Of a DNA stretch of 48,602 nucleotides, positions 17,877 through 25,858 are shown piece by piece (the first letter of the stretch is position 1; each line of letters opens with the position of its first letter). Made by a program: the position numbers and the translations under genes. Source of the DNA: Alphaproteobacteria bacterium (GTDB lineage Bacteria > Pseudomonadota > Alphaproteobacteria > Rhizobiales > BM303); contig JAJRYE010000022.1 in assembly GCA_024275895.1 (NCBI GenBank), positions 1 through 48,602 of the forward strand, written 5' to 3'. The notes beneath the pieces were generated by a model. The model was not told the DNA's origin. It searched no databases and saw only the letters and a program-made list of their open reading frames with translations.

Positions 17877-19049
17877 ATGGCGATTTTTAAAAAAATACTG
17901 GCCCTGACGGGCGCGGCCGGACTGGCGCTGGGCGTCAGCGCAGCCGGCGCGGAAGAGATACTGATCGGCGGCGCACTGAGTTTGACCGGCGTCCAGGCTC
18001 CGCTTGACGAGCCGGGCTACAAGGGGGCCAAGGTTGCGGTAAAATATCTCAATGATCACGGCGGTCTGCTTGGCAAGAAAGTCAAATTTATCAATCTTGA
18101 CGGCAAGTCCGATCCGGTAACCGTGGGAAATGTCGCGGTGCAATTGATTGATATGGGCGCCAAGTTGATCGTTGCGCCCTGTGATTTTGATTTTGGCGGT
18201 CCCGCCAGCCGTGAGGCGCAAAAATCCGGGATTGTTGGGATATCCACCTGCGCTTCCGACCCGCTGTACAGCTCCTGGTCACTTGGCGACAAGCAGTTCA
18301 CCTTGTCGATGTGGAACACGACCATGGGGGCGGCGGCGGCGGAATTTGCCTTCAATGAACGTGGCTGGAAGACAGCTTATGTGGTGACGGACCAGTTCAT
18401 CGCCTATACAAAATCCCTGTCAAAATATTTTCTGGCTCATTACAAGGCCCTTGGCGGCAAGGTTCTGCTTGAAGATACCTACACCAATGGCAGCAATGAT
18501 TTTTCCGCCCAGATTGCCCGGTTAAAGGCTCTTGGGAAGAAACCCGATGTTATTTTCATCTCCTCATACGGAACCGATATCGGCGTTATCATCCGGGCAT
18601 TGCGGGAAATCGGCATTGACAGCCCGGTCGTTGGCGGGGATTCTTATGACGATCCCGCGCTGCATAAAAATCTGGGCGAAAAACTGGGCAATGACATCTA
18701 TTTTATTACCCATACCTGGATGGGGCCCGAGGCGCATCCTGATATGCCCAAATTCCTGAAACTGTACAAGGAAATGTATGGATCGGCGCCCGATACGGCT
18801 TTTGTTGCCACGGGCTGGGATACAATTATGCTGATGGCCGAGGCGGTAAAAGCCGCAGGTACAACCGATGGTGCGGCGGTTGCAAAGGCGCTTGAAACCG
18901 GGAAATTTAAACTTTTGACGGGTGAACTTTCCTACAAGAACGCTGCTCAGGGGCATGAGCCCAACAAGGCGGCGGTTCTGGTTGAGCTTAAAGCCGGCAA
19001 GCCGGTCTTTCTAGGCTGGCGGATGCCAAAGAACCCGCCGGCGCCTTGA
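17877..19049 (+). CDS. Branched-chain-type ABC transporter, substrate-binding protein
   Basis: 390 aa. Signal peptide with cleavage near AGA-EE (residues 1-25), then a type I periplasmic binding fold of the LivJ/amide-binding group (ILIGGALSLTGVQAPLDEPGYKGAK split over the first strand-helix). The family binds amino acids, urea, short amides and aromatic acids, so the fold does not fix the ligand. The ATG at 17877 has AAGGAG 9 bases upstream; an upstream start at 17799 would put a hydrophilic stretch before the signal peptide. A strong terminator hairpin follows directly, as expected where the binding protein is made in excess over the membrane parts. Confidence 0.92.
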   Translation: MAIFKKILALTGAAGLALGVSAAGAEEILIGGALSLTGVQAPLDEPGYKGAKVAVKYLNDHGGLLGKKVKFINLDGKSDPVTVGNVAVQLIDMGAKLIVAPCDFDFGGPASREAQKSGIVGISTCASDPLYSSWSLGDKQFTLSMWNTTMGAAAAEFAFNERGWKTAYVVTDQFIAYTKSLSKYFLAHYKALGGKVLLEDTYTNGSNDFSAQIARLKALGKKPDVIFISSYGTDIGVIIRALREIGIDSPVVGGDSYDDPALHKNLGEKLGNDIYFITHTWMGPEAHPDMPKFLKLYKEMYGSAPDTAFVATGWDTIMLMAEAVKAAGTTDGAAVAKALETGKFKLLTGELSYKNAAQGHEPNKAAVLVELKAGKPVFLGWRMPKNPPAP

Positions 19050-19071
19050 GCCTGGGTTTGTCATGGAAAGT

Positions 19072-19103
19072 GCCGGGACGCTTGACGTCCCGGCCTTGTT
19101 TTT
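19072..19103 (+). terminator. Partial terminator between binding protein and ATPase genes
   Basis: GCCGGGACG-CTTGA-CGTCCCGGC forms a perfect 9-bp GC-rich stem followed by CTTGTTTTT. It lies 23 bases after the binding-protein stop and inside the operon, so it should attenuate the downstream genes. It also argues against the upstream ATG (19063) as the start of the next gene. Confidence 0.75.
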
Positions 19104-19125
19104 GTTCAGATGCAGGTTGAAGAAT

Positions 19126-19875
19126 GTGACCAAGGCGATATCTCCCGAAGCTCTTCAGGCACATGATGTCTCGGTGGTGTTCTCAGGCCTTCGGGCGCTG
19201 GATCATGTCTCGCTTTATGTCAATCCCGGCGAAATTCTGGGACTGATCGGGCCGAACGGATCGGGCAAAACCACATTGATAAATGCCTTGACCGGTCAGG
19301 TTCATCTGGCTGGCGGAAGGGTTGTCGCGGGAACAGAAGATCTGACGGGCTGTCCACCAAGGGTAATCGCCCGCTCCGGCATCGCGCGTTCGTTCCAGAT
19401 TGTCCGCTTGTTCAATGCGATGACCGTGGCGGAAAATGTGGAAACGGCGGCCCTGGCCCAGGGCGAAAACCGCCGTCAGGCAAAAGAGAGGGCGCAGGGC
19501 TTGCTCGCCGAATACTCTCTTTCCGGGCAAGCCGGCGAGATTGCCGGAAATCTCAATTATGGTGACAAGCGGCGGGTGGAAATAGCCCGCGCCCTGGCGG
19601 CGCGCCCGCGCTATTTGCTGCTTGACGAGCCGGCCGCCGGCATGAATGAAAGTGAGTCCGGCGATTTGTTGAAGCTGCTCGCCGCCCTGCCGCAAAAACA
19701 TGATCTTGGCCTGTTGATTATCGATCATGACATGTCTTTGATCATGCGCCTTTGCCATCGGGTTCATGTCTTGTCATCGGGGCGGACAATTGCTTCAGGA
19801 GAGGTTGAAGCGGTGCGCAATGACCCGGCTGTCATCGAGGCTTATCTTGGGTCTTCACCGGAAGAACTGTCATGA
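19126..19875 (+). CDS. Branched-chain-type ABC transporter, ATP-binding protein (LivG-like)
   Basis: 250 aa from the GTG at 19126. Walker A GPNGSGKTT, Walker B YLLLDEPAAGM and H-loop DHDMSL are present. The signature region reads LNYGDKRRVEIARAL, the usual LivG form rather than LSGGQ. An in-frame ATG at 19063 exists, but the added residues would be encoded by the terminator hairpin and do not look like LivG; the GTG is preceded by AGGTTGAAGA and puts the first strand where LivG proteins start. It overlaps the next gene by ATGA. Confidence 0.9.
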   Translation: MTKAISPEALQAHDVSVVFSGLRALDHVSLYVNPGEILGLIGPNGSGKTTLINALTGQVHLAGGRVVAGTEDLTGCPPRVIARSGIARSFQIVRLFNAMTVAENVETAALAQGENRRQAKERAQGLLAEYSLSGQAGEIAGNLNYGDKRRVEIARALAARPRYLLLDEPAAGMNESESGDLLKLLAALPQKHDLGLLIIDHDMSLIMRLCHRVHVLSSGRTIASGEVEAVRNDPAVIEAYLGSSPEELS

Positions 19876-20579
19876 TCGAGGTTTCGGGTCTTGAAGTCCG
19901 CTATGGCGCGGTTCGCGCGGTCCGAAATGTCTCCTTGCATGTCGGGCAGGGCGAGTTGGTGACGGTTCTGGGCGCCAATGGCGCCGGCAAGTCTTCACTT
20001 TTGCTTGCCATCGCCGGCGCGTTAACACCAAGCCGCGGCACCTTGCATCTGGCTAAAAAAGATGTCACCGGATATTCGCCCGAGCGCATGGTCCGGCTTG
20101 GCGTGGCCATGGTTCCGGAAACGCGCGATGTCTTTCCGGATTTGACCGTCAGTGAAAACCTGCGCCTCGGCGCCTATATCCGCCGGGCGCAGACGAGCGC
20201 CGTCAATGCTGATTTACAACGAATGTATACCCTGTTTCCTCTCCTGAAAGAACGGCAACAACAGGCGGCGGGCACGTTATCGGGCGGCGAGCAGCAAATG
20301 CTGGTCATTGCGCGCGCCATGATGTGTGATCCCAAAATCCTGTTGCTGGACGAACCCTCGCTGGGGCTGGCGCCAACCATCGTCAATCAGATATTCGAGA
20401 TGATTGTCGAGTTGAAGGCCACGGGGATCAGCATTCTGCTTGTCGAACAAAACGCAACCAAGGCGCTGCAAATCGCTGACCGGGCCTATGTGATGCGCCT
20501 TGGCGAGATTGCCGCGCAAGACAGCGCTGCCGCGATCGCCGAGGCATCGGATCTTCGCGCCATGTATCTGGGGGGCTAG
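19872..20579 (+). CDS. Branched-chain-type ABC transporter, ATP-binding protein (LivF-like)
   Basis: 235 aa, the normal LivF length. Walker A GANGAGKSS, Q-loop MVPETRDVFPDL, signature LSGGEQQMLVIARAM, Walker B ILLLDEPSLGL and H-loop VEQN are all intact. It pairs with the preceding LivG-like protein to power the two permeases downstream. The start overlaps the previous stop (ATGA), and 4 bases separate its stop from the next ATG. Confidence 0.93.
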   Translation: MIEVSGLEVRYGAVRAVRNVSLHVGQGELVTVLGANGAGKSSLLLAIAGALTPSRGTLHLAKKDVTGYSPERMVRLGVAMVPETRDVFPDLTVSENLRLGAYIRRAQTSAVNADLQRMYTLFPLLKERQQQAAGTLSGGEQQMLVIARAMMCDPKILLLDEPSLGLAPTIVNQIFEMIVELKATGISILLVEQNATKALQIADRAYVMRLGEIAAQDSAAAIAEASDLRAMYLGG

Positions 20580-20583
20580 GGCA

Positions 20584-21474
20584 ATGGTGGAACTGATCCA
20601 GTTTGGCATCGATTTTCTGAGTCTGGGCGGTGCCTATGCGCTTATGGCTCTGGGGCTGGTCATTGTTTACGGCATATTGCGGCTGGTCAATTTCGCCTAT
20701 GGCGAACTGATCATGGTCACCGGCTATGCGCTGTACCTGGTCAACGGCACCGCGCTTCCCTGGCTCGTCATGGCCGCATTTGCGGTTTTTATTGCCGTGT
20801 TGACGGGGATTGCGACAGACTATGTCGCCTTCCGGCCGGTGCGGGCCAAATCGGTGACGGCGGTCCTTATCACCTCGTTCGCGTTCTCGACCTTGCTGCA
20901 AAATGCGGCATTGCTGTTCATTTCACCACGTCCGCGCAATATCCCCCTGCCCGATATTTTTTCCCGGACGGTCGAGATCGGCGGCGTGATTACGCCCGTG
21001 CGCAACCTGCTGACAATCGCCATGTCCGTCATCATGCTGGCCTTGTTCGCCTGGCTCATGCGCCGCACAGTGATCGGCATCGCCATGCGCGCCGCGGCAA
21101 CGCATTTCACCATGGCGCGAATGCTTGGTGTGCCTGCCAATCTCATCATTTCCAGCGCCTTTGCGATAAGCGGTCTTCTGGCGGGAATCGTCGCCCTGTT
21201 CTGGCTGGGACGCATCGGATCCGTTGTGCCGGGGATCGGGCTTCAACCCCTGCTGGTTGCATTTATCGCGACCGTTATCGGCGGCATGCGGTCTTTGCAA
21301 GGCGCTGTCCTGGGCGGCTTTTTACTGGCTTTCATTGATACCAGCCTGAATTACTCGTTGCCTCAGGACCTGCTTAAATTCCGTGATGCCTTTACTTTCA
21401 GCCTGGTTATTTTAATTCTTCTTTGGCGGCCCGAAGGCCTGTTGAAAGGCCCGGCATCGGGGCAACGCACATGA
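20584..21474 (+). CDS. Branched-chain-type ABC transporter, permease (LivH-like)
   Basis: A 296-aa inner-membrane permease with about eight hydrophobic segments. The LivH hallmark GGAYALMALGLVIVYGILRLVNFA is split across the first helix, and FRPVRAKSVTAVL and MRAAATHFTMARMLGV mark the cytoplasmic loops. The ATG at 20584 follows GGGGGCTAGGG; the frame back to 20500 overlaps the ATPase gene and is not used. Its stop sits beside the livM-like start region. Confidence 0.93.
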   Translation: MVELIQFGIDFLSLGGAYALMALGLVIVYGILRLVNFAYGELIMVTGYALYLVNGTALPWLVMAAFAVFIAVLTGIATDYVAFRPVRAKSVTAVLITSFAFSTLLQNAALLFISPRPRNIPLPDIFSRTVEIGGVITPVRNLLTIAMSVIMLALFAWLMRRTVIGIAMRAAATHFTMARMLGVPANLIISSAFAISGLLAGIVALFWLGRIGSVVPGIGLQPLLVAFIATVIGGMRSLQGAVLGGFLLAFIDTSLNYSLPQDLLKFRDAFTFSLVILILLWRPEGLLKGPASGQRT

Positions 21475-21482
21475 GGAGCGCC

Positions 21483-22508
21483 ATGCGTCACATTCTCACG
21501 GCCATCGTGCTTCTTGGCCTGATTGCCATCATAGTATTCGGCATTGAGCTGACCGGCACCCGGCTCATGGTCCGGATTGCCACCAATTTGTGCATCATGC
21601 TGGTGCTTGTTCTGGGATTGCAGGTGTTCATGGGCAATTCGGGAATATTGTCCTTTGCCCATATCGGCTTCATGGGGGTCGGGGCCTATGTCTCGGCCAT
21701 GCTGACAATCCCGCTGCAAATGCGCTCCATGGCGCTTCCCGATCTTTATCCAATCGTGGCGCATATCGAGATTTCGCCCTATCTGGGCATACTCCTGGGC
21801 GGCGGGATTGCCGCCGCTGTAGCGGCGGCCCTGTCCTATCCATTGATGCGCCTTTCCGATGCCGCCGCCGTCATCACCTCTTTTGCGTTTCTGGTTGTCC
21901 TGCATACGATAATGTTACACTGGAGCGCGGTTACCAACGGCCCGCGCACCTTGTTCGGGCTTCCCAACATCACCACGCTTCCACTCGCTGCGGGCTTTGC
22001 CGCAATCGCCGTCATTACGGCGCTGATCTTCAAGGAATCGCGAATCGGCGTGCTCCTGCGCGCCTCGCGCGATGATGAAATCGCCGCCGGCGCAATGGGG
22101 GCGAATATTCCTTATTTGCGCTGGTTGGCGTTTATACTCAGTGCGCTTCTCGCCGGCATTGGCGGCGCGTTATGGGGCCATTATGTGACATCCTTTTCAC
22201 CCAAGGCGTTTTATCTGAAGGAAACCTTTGTTGTTCTGGGTATGCTGGTCATTGGCGGGCCAAATACAGTGACAGGGGCTGTGGCGGGTACGATCCTTGT
22301 CACTCTTGCATTCGAGGGGCTGCGGGCGACAGAGGGCTTTTTGAACAGTATTCAGCTCTTTTCAAAACCAGTTATCGGCCTGACCGAAATTATACTGGCT
22401 ATGGCGATGATTGTGATGTTATCGCTTCGTCCCGGTGGCTTCATCGCAACACGGGAGATCGGTGATACAGTCATGCGTTGGTTCAAATTCAGGGATAAGA
22501 CACAATGA
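21483..22508 (+). CDS. Branched-chain-type ABC transporter, permease (LivM-like)
   Basis: A 341-aa permease with about nine or ten hydrophobic segments. LivM features include the first-loop LVLGLQVFMGNSGILSFAH (in two parts) and the coupling loop LLRASRDDEIAAGAMG. The ATG at 21483 is preferred because GAGGAG precedes it by about 5 bases. An ATG at 21471 overlapping the livH stop (ATGA) is the alternative and adds four residues. It overlaps the start of the second hydrolase by ATGA, so transport and hydrolysis are translationally coupled. Confidence 0.93.
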   Translation: MRHILTAIVLLGLIAIIVFGIELTGTRLMVRIATNLCIMLVLVLGLQVFMGNSGILSFAHIGFMGVGAYVSAMLTIPLQMRSMALPDLYPIVAHIEISPYLGILLGGGIAAAVAAALSYPLMRLSDAAAVITSFAFLVVLHTIMLHWSAVTNGPRTLFGLPNITTLPLAAGFAAIAVITALIFKESRIGVLLRASRDDEIAAGAMGANIPYLRWLAFILSALLAGIGGALWGHYVTSFSPKAFYLKETFVVLGMLVIGGPNTVTGAVAGTILVTLAFEGLRATEGFLNSIQLFSKPVIGLTEIILAMAMIVMLSLRPGGFIATREIGDTVMRWFKFRDKTQ

Positions 22509-23179
22509 ACTGGAAAACGGCCTATCGTTCCTTCTACTACGCGAATGCACCCGAGCCTGATGATATCGTTCTTGATTCACAAAATACGGCTCTCATCGTC
22601 ATTGATATCCAGAACACCTATCTGGAGCCCAAGGATACGGTGGCGGAAAATGAAGCCTGGCAGCCGTTCTTCAAACGGATGAACGAGACGGTAATTCCCA
22701 ATACGGCAAGACTGATCGAGCGCTGCCGGGCCAATGGGACGGAAGTGATTTTTGCCCGTATTGCCTGTCTGAAGCAAGACGGGCGGGATCGCTCGCTGAG
22801 CCAGAAGAAGCCGGGATTTAACTATCTCCTGCTGCCAAAAGACCGGCCGGATTCGCAGATTGTTTCGCAACTGGCGCCGCAAGATGACGAAATAACCGTT
22901 CTGAAGACAACAGACAGCGCCTTAACCGGCACGAATCTGCGCCTGATTCTGCATAATATGGGAATCAAATCCGTCGTGGTCGCAGGAATATTTACCGACC
23001 AGTGCATATCATCGACCGTGCGCAGTCTGGCTGATGAAAGCTTCAATGTCGTCGTCGTGGAAGATTGCTGCGCAGCCGCGACCATGGAGCTGCACCTGCA
23101 TGAACTTGAGGTCATGAATATGATCTACTGCCATGTTGTGCAGCTTGACGAGGTGTTGGATTTCTATGAAAATCCATAG
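22505..23179 (+). CDS. Isochorismatase-fold cysteine hydrolase (second of two)
   Basis: 224 aa with the catalytic triad Asp34 (ALIVIDIQNT), Lys134 (ITVLKTTD) and Cys167 (IFTDQCISSTV). The QDGRDRSL insert links it to the divergent hydrolase at 14613-15269. Its start codon overlaps the livM-like stop (ATGA), so it belongs to the transporter operon and probably processes the imported compound. The family hydrolyses small amides; the precise substrate is not evident. Its TAG stop (23177-23179) is the first three bases of a palindromic intergenic repeat, which suggests that the repeat abuts or has replaced the original gene end. Confidence 0.9.
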   Translation: MNWKTAYRSFYYANAPEPDDIVLDSQNTALIVIDIQNTYLEPKDTVAENEAWQPFFKRMNETVIPNTARLIERCRANGTEVIFARIACLKQDGRDRSLSQKKPGFNYLLLPKDRPDSQIVSQLAPQDDEITVLKTTDSALTGTNLRLILHNMGIKSVVVAGIFTDQCISSTVRSLADESFNVVVVEDCCAAATMELHLHELEVMNMIYCHVVQLDEVLDFYENP

Positions 23180-23280
23180 AGCAATTCCGGAAAAGTGGGA
23201 ACCGGTTTTCCGATAAGAAGTGCGGCAATAACAAAGAGTTAGAGCTCGGTTTTGATTGAATCAAAACCGGAAATGCTCTA
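23177..23280. repeat. Palindromic intergenic repeat element (about 104 bp)
   Basis: Outer arms TAGAGCAATTCCGG (23177-23190) and CCGGAAATGCTCTA (23267-23280) match at 13 of 14 positions as inverted repeats. Inside are a CGGAAAA/TTTTCCG hairpin and a strong CGGTTTTGAT-TGA-ATCAAAACCG hairpin. The text resembles the GGAAAAGTGGNNACCGGTTTTCC repeats found between genes in many Rhizobiales. It lies between convergent genes and could also end transcription in both directions. Confidence 0.75.
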
Positions 23281-23318
23281 GCTGCCGGGAAAATCACCAG
23301 GCAATGGATTTGCCGTGT

Positions 23319-24626
23319 TCAGACTGCCGGTTTTTTCAGGTGTAACAGCGCTTTTGGCGCGGGGCCGCCGGTTGCCCAGTCGAGTAATTCGACCGTATGA
23401 ACCACAGGCGTCCTCGTGCCGCCGCCAATCTGGATCATGCAGCCAAGATTGCCCGCCGCGATAACCTGCGGCGCAACCGAGGCGATGTTATGCACCTTGC
23501 GCTCGCGCAGCCTTTCAGCCAATTCAGGTTGCAACAGATTATAGGTGCCGGCCGAGCCGCAGCACAGATGGCCTTCGGGGATCGCAACGGTCTCGAAACC
23601 GGCGCTGCCGAGCAAATCCACCGGGAGATTTGTGATTTTTTGCCCATGCTGCAATGAGCAGGCCGAATGATAGGCGACTTTCAGTTTCGGGGCATTGCCA
23701 GCGGGTTGCAGGGGAATCTGTGACAGGATTTCGCTGATATCCCGGCTGATACCGGAAATGGTCTTGGCATCCGCCGCAAGCTCTGGATCGTCGCTGAACA
23801 TGAACCCGTAATCCTTGACGGTGGTGCCGCAGCCGGATGTGTTGATCACGATGTAATCAAGCCCTTCGCCGTGCATTTCCTTTCGCCAGGTGCGGATATT
23901 CGCCGCCGCCGCGGCGTGGGAGGTCCCCGCCTTGCCCATATGATGCGTCAGGGCGCCGCAACAGCCTGCGCCCTTGGCAATAACGACCTCGACCCCGTGG
24001 CGGGTTAAAATGCGGATGCTCGCTTCGTTGATGGCCGGATCAAGGACTTTTTGGGCGCAGCCTGTCATCAACGCCACCCGCAGAACCGGTTGTTGCGCCG
24101 GAGAAAACACCTGCGGGCGATCATGAGATGAGGCCGCGGGAATGGCCGCCGGAGCCATGCCCAAAAGCCCCCTGAGCCGTCCCGGCATTATCCTCCGCAA
24201 GGGGCGGGCCAGTCTGGCCCCGTAAAGGGCAAGGCGGAAAATGAAGGGGCGCGGCAAAACAAGCGCCAGCATATTGCGCAACAGCCGGTCAGCCAGAGAG
24301 CGCGCCCCGGTTTTTTCAATATAGGCGCGGGCATGATCGACCAGATGCATATAATCGACGCCGGAGGGACAGGTGGTCATGCACGAAAGGCAGGACAGGC
24401 AGCGGTCAATATGGGTGATGACTTTCCGGTCCGGAACCCGGTCATTTTCGAGCATGTCCTTGATCAGGTAAATCCGGCCGCGCGGGCTGTCAAGTTCATT
24501 GCCCAGCAGGAGATAGGTTGGACAGGTCGCGCTGCAAAAGCCGCAATGGACGCATTTGCGCAAGATACCCTCGGCCCTGGCCGTGGCGCCATCGGCAAGC
24601 TGGGCAATGGAAAAACCGGTTTGCAT
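23319..24626 (-). CDS. glcF: Glycolate oxidase, iron-sulfur subunit
   Basis: 435 aa. Two ferredoxin-type 4Fe-4S motifs are visible (CVHCGFCSATCP, about 25-36; CLSCLSCMTTCP, about 76-87), followed by two CCG-type domains (GAGCCGALTHH; GHLCCGSAGTYN). This is the GlcF layout. Together with GlcD and GlcE it makes the membrane-associated enzyme that oxidises glycolate to glyoxylate and passes electrons to quinone; D-lactate is a side substrate in the family. The start overlaps the glcE stop by one base (TAATG). Confidence 0.94.
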   Translation of the reverse strand: MQTGFSIAQLADGATARAEGILRKCVHCGFCSATCPTYLLLGNELDSPRGRIYLIKDMLENDRVPDRKVITHIDRCLSCLSCMTTCPSGVDYMHLVDHARAYIEKTGARSLADRLLRNMLALVLPRPFIFRLALYGARLARPLRRIMPGRLRGLLGMAPAAIPAASSHDRPQVFSPAQQPVLRVALMTGCAQKVLDPAINEASIRILTRHGVEVVIAKGAGCCGALTHHMGKAGTSHAAAAANIRTWRKEMHGEGLDYIVINTSGCGTTVKDYGFMFSDDPELAADAKTISGISRDISEILSQIPLQPAGNAPKLKVAYHSACSLQHGQKITNLPVDLLGSAGFETVAIPEGHLCCGSAGTYNLLQPELAERLRERKVHNIASVAPQVIAAGNLGCMIQIGGGTRTPVVHTVELLDWATGGPAPKALLHLKKPAV

Positions 24627-25852
24627 TACAAATCGTCCCGTATGCGGCCGCGGTTCAAAATCAGCTCCGGGTCAAAGCTGTGGCGAATACGCTGCGTCAG
24701 CGCGGCAAGGGCAGGGGGTTGGGGGTGGAAAACCGGAACCGCAGCGCGGACTTCCCGGCTGGCGCGGATCAGTGTTGCGTGGCCGCCATGGCTGTCGACC
24801 ACCGCGTGGATGGCCGGGGCGTGGGCATCACCGGCAGCAGCAACCGCGAGCCAGATCAGCCCGCCGGCCCAGTCGTAATAACGGCACCTCACCGGCACAT
24901 TGCGAGCCAGCAGATCGGCGACAAGCAAGGCCCCGTTCGCCGGTGCGCTCGAGATGCGCCAGATTTGCTCTTTCGTGCCGCCAAAGGGGGTCCCGTCGCG
25001 CAAATCTTCCCAGAAATTGCGCGAATTCACAGCTTCCAACACTTCAACCCGTCGTCCCTTTGCCGCAAGAGAGCTGACAAGCTCTTCGCGCCTTGCAGTA
25101 ACTGAGGTTTCGGAGCCCTCCAGTCTCAAGGCGGTCAGCGGCTTGCCTGCCAGCTCCTGCGGCGCGGGGGAGGAAAAACCGCTTTGTAGCGGCGGCAGAT
25201 GGGCAAAGCCGGAGATTTCATATCCCAGACCGGACATTTGCGTCATTTGCCTCACCGCCTCTTCCTCGTCCAGCCCAATGATAAGAAGCGTCAATCCGGT
25301 TTGCGCCTTTGGCATGACTTTCAGTGTGACCTCGCTGAAAATGCCGAATGTGCCGTATGATCCGGTCATCAGCTTCGACATATCGTATCCGGTCACGTTT
25401 TTCATCACCCGGCCGCCTGACTGAAAAATCTCGCCGCGGCCGCTGACGGCGCGAAAGCCGAGCAGATGATCGCGCGCCGCGCCCGTCTTGATACGCCTCG
25501 GGCCCGAAGCATTGACCGCAAAAAGGCCGCCAATTGTGCCGGCCCCGCGCGGATTGCCGAATAACGGTCCATGATCAATCGGCTCAAAAGCCAGTTCCTG
25601 ATCATGCTGCTCCAGCAAGCGGGTGATTAAAGACAGTGGCGTTCCGGAATGGGCCGCAAGCACCAGTTCAGAGGGCTCATAATAGATCACCCCCGTTAAT
25701 CCGGAGGTGCTGATGCATGTTTGCGCATCCGACGGACGGCCAAGCCCCCTGCGGCTGCCGGAGCCGATAATATCAAGCGGAGCGGCATTTCCAAGCGCGG
25801 CGCGCACAAGCTGGGCGATTTCCTCTTCATCGCGCGGGACAAAAGTTTTCAT
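24626..25852 (-). CDS. glcE: Glycolate oxidase, FAD-binding subunit
   Basis: 408 aa with a shortened PCMH-type FAD-binding domain: DIIGSGSRRGLGRP (about 29-42), then NPRGAGTIGGLFAVNASGPR and GRGEIFQSGGRVMKNVTGYDM in consecutive stretches. GlcE is the second flavoprotein-like subunit of the GlcDEF complex. It follows glcD by 6 bases and overlaps glcF by 1, so the three are cotranscribed. Confidence 0.93.
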   Translation of the reverse strand: MKTFVPRDEEEIAQLVRAALGNAAPLDIIGSGSRRGLGRPSDAQTCISTSGLTGVIYYEPSELVLAAHSGTPLSLITRLLEQHDQELAFEPIDHGPLFGNPRGAGTIGGLFAVNASGPRRIKTGAARDHLLGFRAVSGRGEIFQSGGRVMKNVTGYDMSKLMTGSYGTFGIFSEVTLKVMPKAQTGLTLLIIGLDEEEAVRQMTQMSGLGYEISGFAHLPPLQSGFSSPAPQELAGKPLTALRLEGSETSVTARREELVSSLAAKGRRVEVLEAVNSRNFWEDLRDGTPFGGTKEQIWRISSAPANGALLVADLLARNVPVRCRYYDWAGGLIWLAVAAAGDAHAPAIHAVVDSHGGHATLIRASREVRAAVPVFHPQPPALAALTQRIRHSFDPELILNRGRIRDDL

Positions 25853-25858
25853 GGCCTT

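Noticed and set aside
19063-19125. ATG at 19063 as start of the LivG-like gene
   Set aside because: The extra residues are encoded by a perfect terminator hairpin and its T-tract; the GTG at 19126 gives a normal N-terminus.
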